From: Bacillota bacterium
Lineage (GTDB): Bacteria > Bacillota > Clostridia > Lachnospirales > Lachnospiraceae
Direction: 5' to 3'
DNA: 6,968 nt
Assembly: GCA_023436765.1 (NCBI GenBank)
Contig: JAEZHX010000199.1
Coordinates: 1 to 6,968 of the forward strand
Program-made: the position numbers and the translations under genes
The notes under the pieces: generated by a model
Database searches by the model: none
What the model was told of the DNA's origin: nothing
What the model saw: the letters and a program-made list of their open reading frames with translations, nothing else
Shown: positions 6,075 to 6,968 of the stretch, in pieces
How positions within the stretch are numbered: position 1 is the first letter of the stretch
Layout: each line of letters begins with the position of its first letter

Positions 6075-6253
6075 AAATAATTTGAAAATACCAAATTATT
6101 GGGCAAGAACTACGAAACTCGCACATGGGTGCTCGTTCCTTGTTCAAACAATTTTGTAAAAACGTCCAAATTTGTTGGAAAGAACCACAGAACTCGCACA
6201 GCGGTGCTCCTTCCGGGTTCTTTCAAGGTGATGGCAATTTGGAAATTATTTCT
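6073..6253 (+). mobile_element. MITE-like palindromic repeat element between sigE and sigG
   Basis: The ends are a perfect 11-bp inverted repeat (AGAAATAATTT at 6073-6083, its complement at 6243-6253). The pairing continues inward as CCAAATT at 6091-6097 with AATTTGG at 6236-6242, leaving a 7-base bulge. Between them lie two copies of a hairpin-forming repeat. The left end overlaps the sigE stop codon. I see no target-site duplication and no transposase, so this is either a small non-autonomous palindromic element or an intergenic RNA-forming repeat. The frame 6099-6302 across it starts at TTG without a ribosome binding site and merely translates the repeat. Confidence 0.5.
6091..6220 (+). 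repeat. Two direct copies of a hairpin repeat, 75 bp apart
   Basis: 6091-6145 and 6166-6220 align without gaps over 55 bases with 43 identities, and share the exact core AACTCGCACA. Each copy folds on a GCAC/GTGC stem. In the second copy the fold is stronger: 6178-6186 pairs with 6216-6224 (9 bp), 6190-6192 with 6211-6213, and 6196-6199 with 6204-6207 around an AGCG loop. Several differences in copy 1 weaken its outer stem, so copy 2 looks like the better preserved unit. Confidence 0.75.
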
Positions 6254-6297
6254 TTCCATCCAATCGTATAAAGAAGTTCCAAAAAGTGAATCATTTT

Positions 6298-6376
6298 ATT
6301 AACACGAATCACATGAACTGCGCTTTTCTTCCTGTGGACGTATACTTCATACGGACGTGTTAATGATAATGATTCG
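6298..6376 (+). promoter_or_regulatory. sigG leader with competing inverted repeats
   Basis: ATTAACACG at 6298-6306 is complementary to CGTGTTAAT at 6356-6364 (9 bp). CGAATCA at 6305-6311 is complementary to TGATTCG at 6370-6376, whose last base is the first G of the sigG ribosome binding site GGAGG (6376-6380). The two arms on the left share C6305 and G6306, so the stems partly compete. A small CGTAT/ATACG hairpin (6339-6343/6349-6353) sits inside. This may affect sigG translation, but it is only a fold by eye. No convincing sigma-F or sigma-G promoter could be placed. Confidence 0.35.
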
Positions 6377-6387
6377 GAGGTTTCGTC

Positions 6388-6968
6388 ATGGCTCTTTATA
6401 AGGTTGAGATATGCGGTGTAAATACATCTAAGCTGCCATTATTGAAAAATAGTGAAAAGGAAGAATTGTTTCAAAGAATATTAAACGGGGATAAGGAAGC
6501 CAGAGAACTATATATCAAAGGTAATTTAAGACTGGTGCTTTCCATTATCCAGAGGTTCTCCAACAGCAATGAAAATGTGGATGATTTATTTCAGATTGGC
6601 TGCATCGGGCTGATGAAGGCAATCGATAATTTTGATATAACACAGAACGTGAAATTTTCCACCTATGCAGTACCCATGATTATCGGCGAAATCCGACGAT
6701 ACCTGAGAGATAATAATGCGATCCGGGTCAGCAGATCCCTGAGGGATACTGCATATAAAGCTATCTATGCGAAGGAAGCTCTGGTGAAGAAGAATGAGAA
6801 GGAACCGACCATCAGTGAAATAGCAGCGGAGATCGGAATCAGCAAAGAGGATATCGTGTATGCTCTTGATGCAATCCAGAGTCCGGTTTCTCTCTATGAT
6901 CCTGTCTATGTAGAAGGTGGGGATGCTCTGTATATCATGGACCAGGTCAGTGACAAGAAGAACAAGGA
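6388..6968 (+). CDS. sigG: RNA polymerase sporulation sigma-G factor (partial, 3' end outside window)
   Basis: Sigma-G drives late forespore gene expression after engulfment. The window holds the first 193 codons of an expected 255-260. The N-terminus MALYKVEICGVNTSKLPLLK carries the VEICGV-TSKLP block peculiar to sigma-G. Region 2 spans about 46-110 (NLRLVLSIIQRF, DDLFQIGCIGLMKAIDNFD, FSTYAVPMIIGEIRRYLRDNN), followed by IRVSRSLRD and region 3 (about 138-175, with ALDAIQSPVSLYDP). Region 4 is beyond the edge. ATG 6388 has GGAGG at 6376-6380. Position 44 is Lys where B. subtilis sigma-G has Asn45. The gene follows sigE, as in B. subtilis and many clostridia, but is separated by 313 bases holding a repeat element. 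Readthrough from the spoIIG promoter is possible, since no clear terminator intervenes. Confidence 0.96.
   Translation, partial: MALYKVEICGVNTSKLPLLKNSEKEELFQRILNGDKEARELYIKGNLRLVLSIIQRFSNSNENVDDLFQIGCIGLMKAIDNFDITQNVKFSTYAVPMIIGEIRRYLRDNNAIRVSRSLRDTAYKAIYAKEALVKKNEKEPTISEIAAEIGISKEDIVYALDAIQSPVSLYDPVYVEGGDALYIMDQVSDKKNK

Noticed and set aside
6266..6298. Sigma-G/sigma-F promoter for sigG (GTATA and CATTTTA)
   Set aside because: The two boxes fit consensus individually, but the 21-bp spacing is too long for these sigma factors (about 15-18).
6099..6302. 67-codon open frame downstream of sigE
   Set aside because: It starts at TTG without a ribosome binding site and consists of the translated 75-bp repeat (GKN-x-x-TRT-x-VL-x-P twice). 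The repeat spacing is a multiple of three, which keeps the frame open by chance.

Overview
The window looks like chromosomal DNA of an endospore-forming clostridium, probably a member of the Lachnospiraceae/cluster XIVa group. The basis is protein resemblance from memory, the moderately AT-rich composition, Gram-positive style Shine-Dalgarno sites, and the gene order cell wall/division genes followed by spoIIGA-sigE-sigG. All genes lie on the + strand.

Layout: (1) 1-152, the 3' end of an SEDS-family glycosyltransferase gene, probably ftsW. (2) 153-514, a roughly 360-base gap that is not empty. It holds a 183-nt element (238-420) closed by a 27-bp interrupted stem and containing three further hairpins, most likely a large structured RNA. 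(3) 515-1795 murA and 1813-2601 divIB/ftsQ, 17 bases apart. (4) A 220-base AT-rich gap with a good sigma-A-type promoter and possibly a sigma-H-type one, then ftsZ (2822-4045, TTG start) and a strong intrinsic terminator (4130-4172). (5) A spoIIG-type operon: a promoter with a 21-bp spacer, spoIIGA (TTG start, 4349-5263) and sigE (5334-6074). (6) A 313-base gap holding a 181-bp imperfect palindrome with two 75-bp-spaced repeat copies, followed by a leader with inverted repeats. (7) sigG from 6388, cut by the window end.

How the genes work together: FtsW, DivIB and FtsZ are divisome components and MurA makes the first committed peptidoglycan precursor. At sporulation the FtsZ ring moves to the asymmetric septum. 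SpoIIGA then cleaves the pro-sequence of sigma-E in the mother cell, while sigma-G later drives late forespore transcription. Septum formation and the sigma factors it activates are thus encoded side by side. No ftsA lies between divIB and ftsZ.

The proteins belong to well-known families. The less explained parts are in the intergenic DNA: the large RNA-like element upstream of murA, the long-spacer spoIIG promoter, and the palindromic repeat element between sigE and sigG. Family names come from motif recognition alone; no database search was made.
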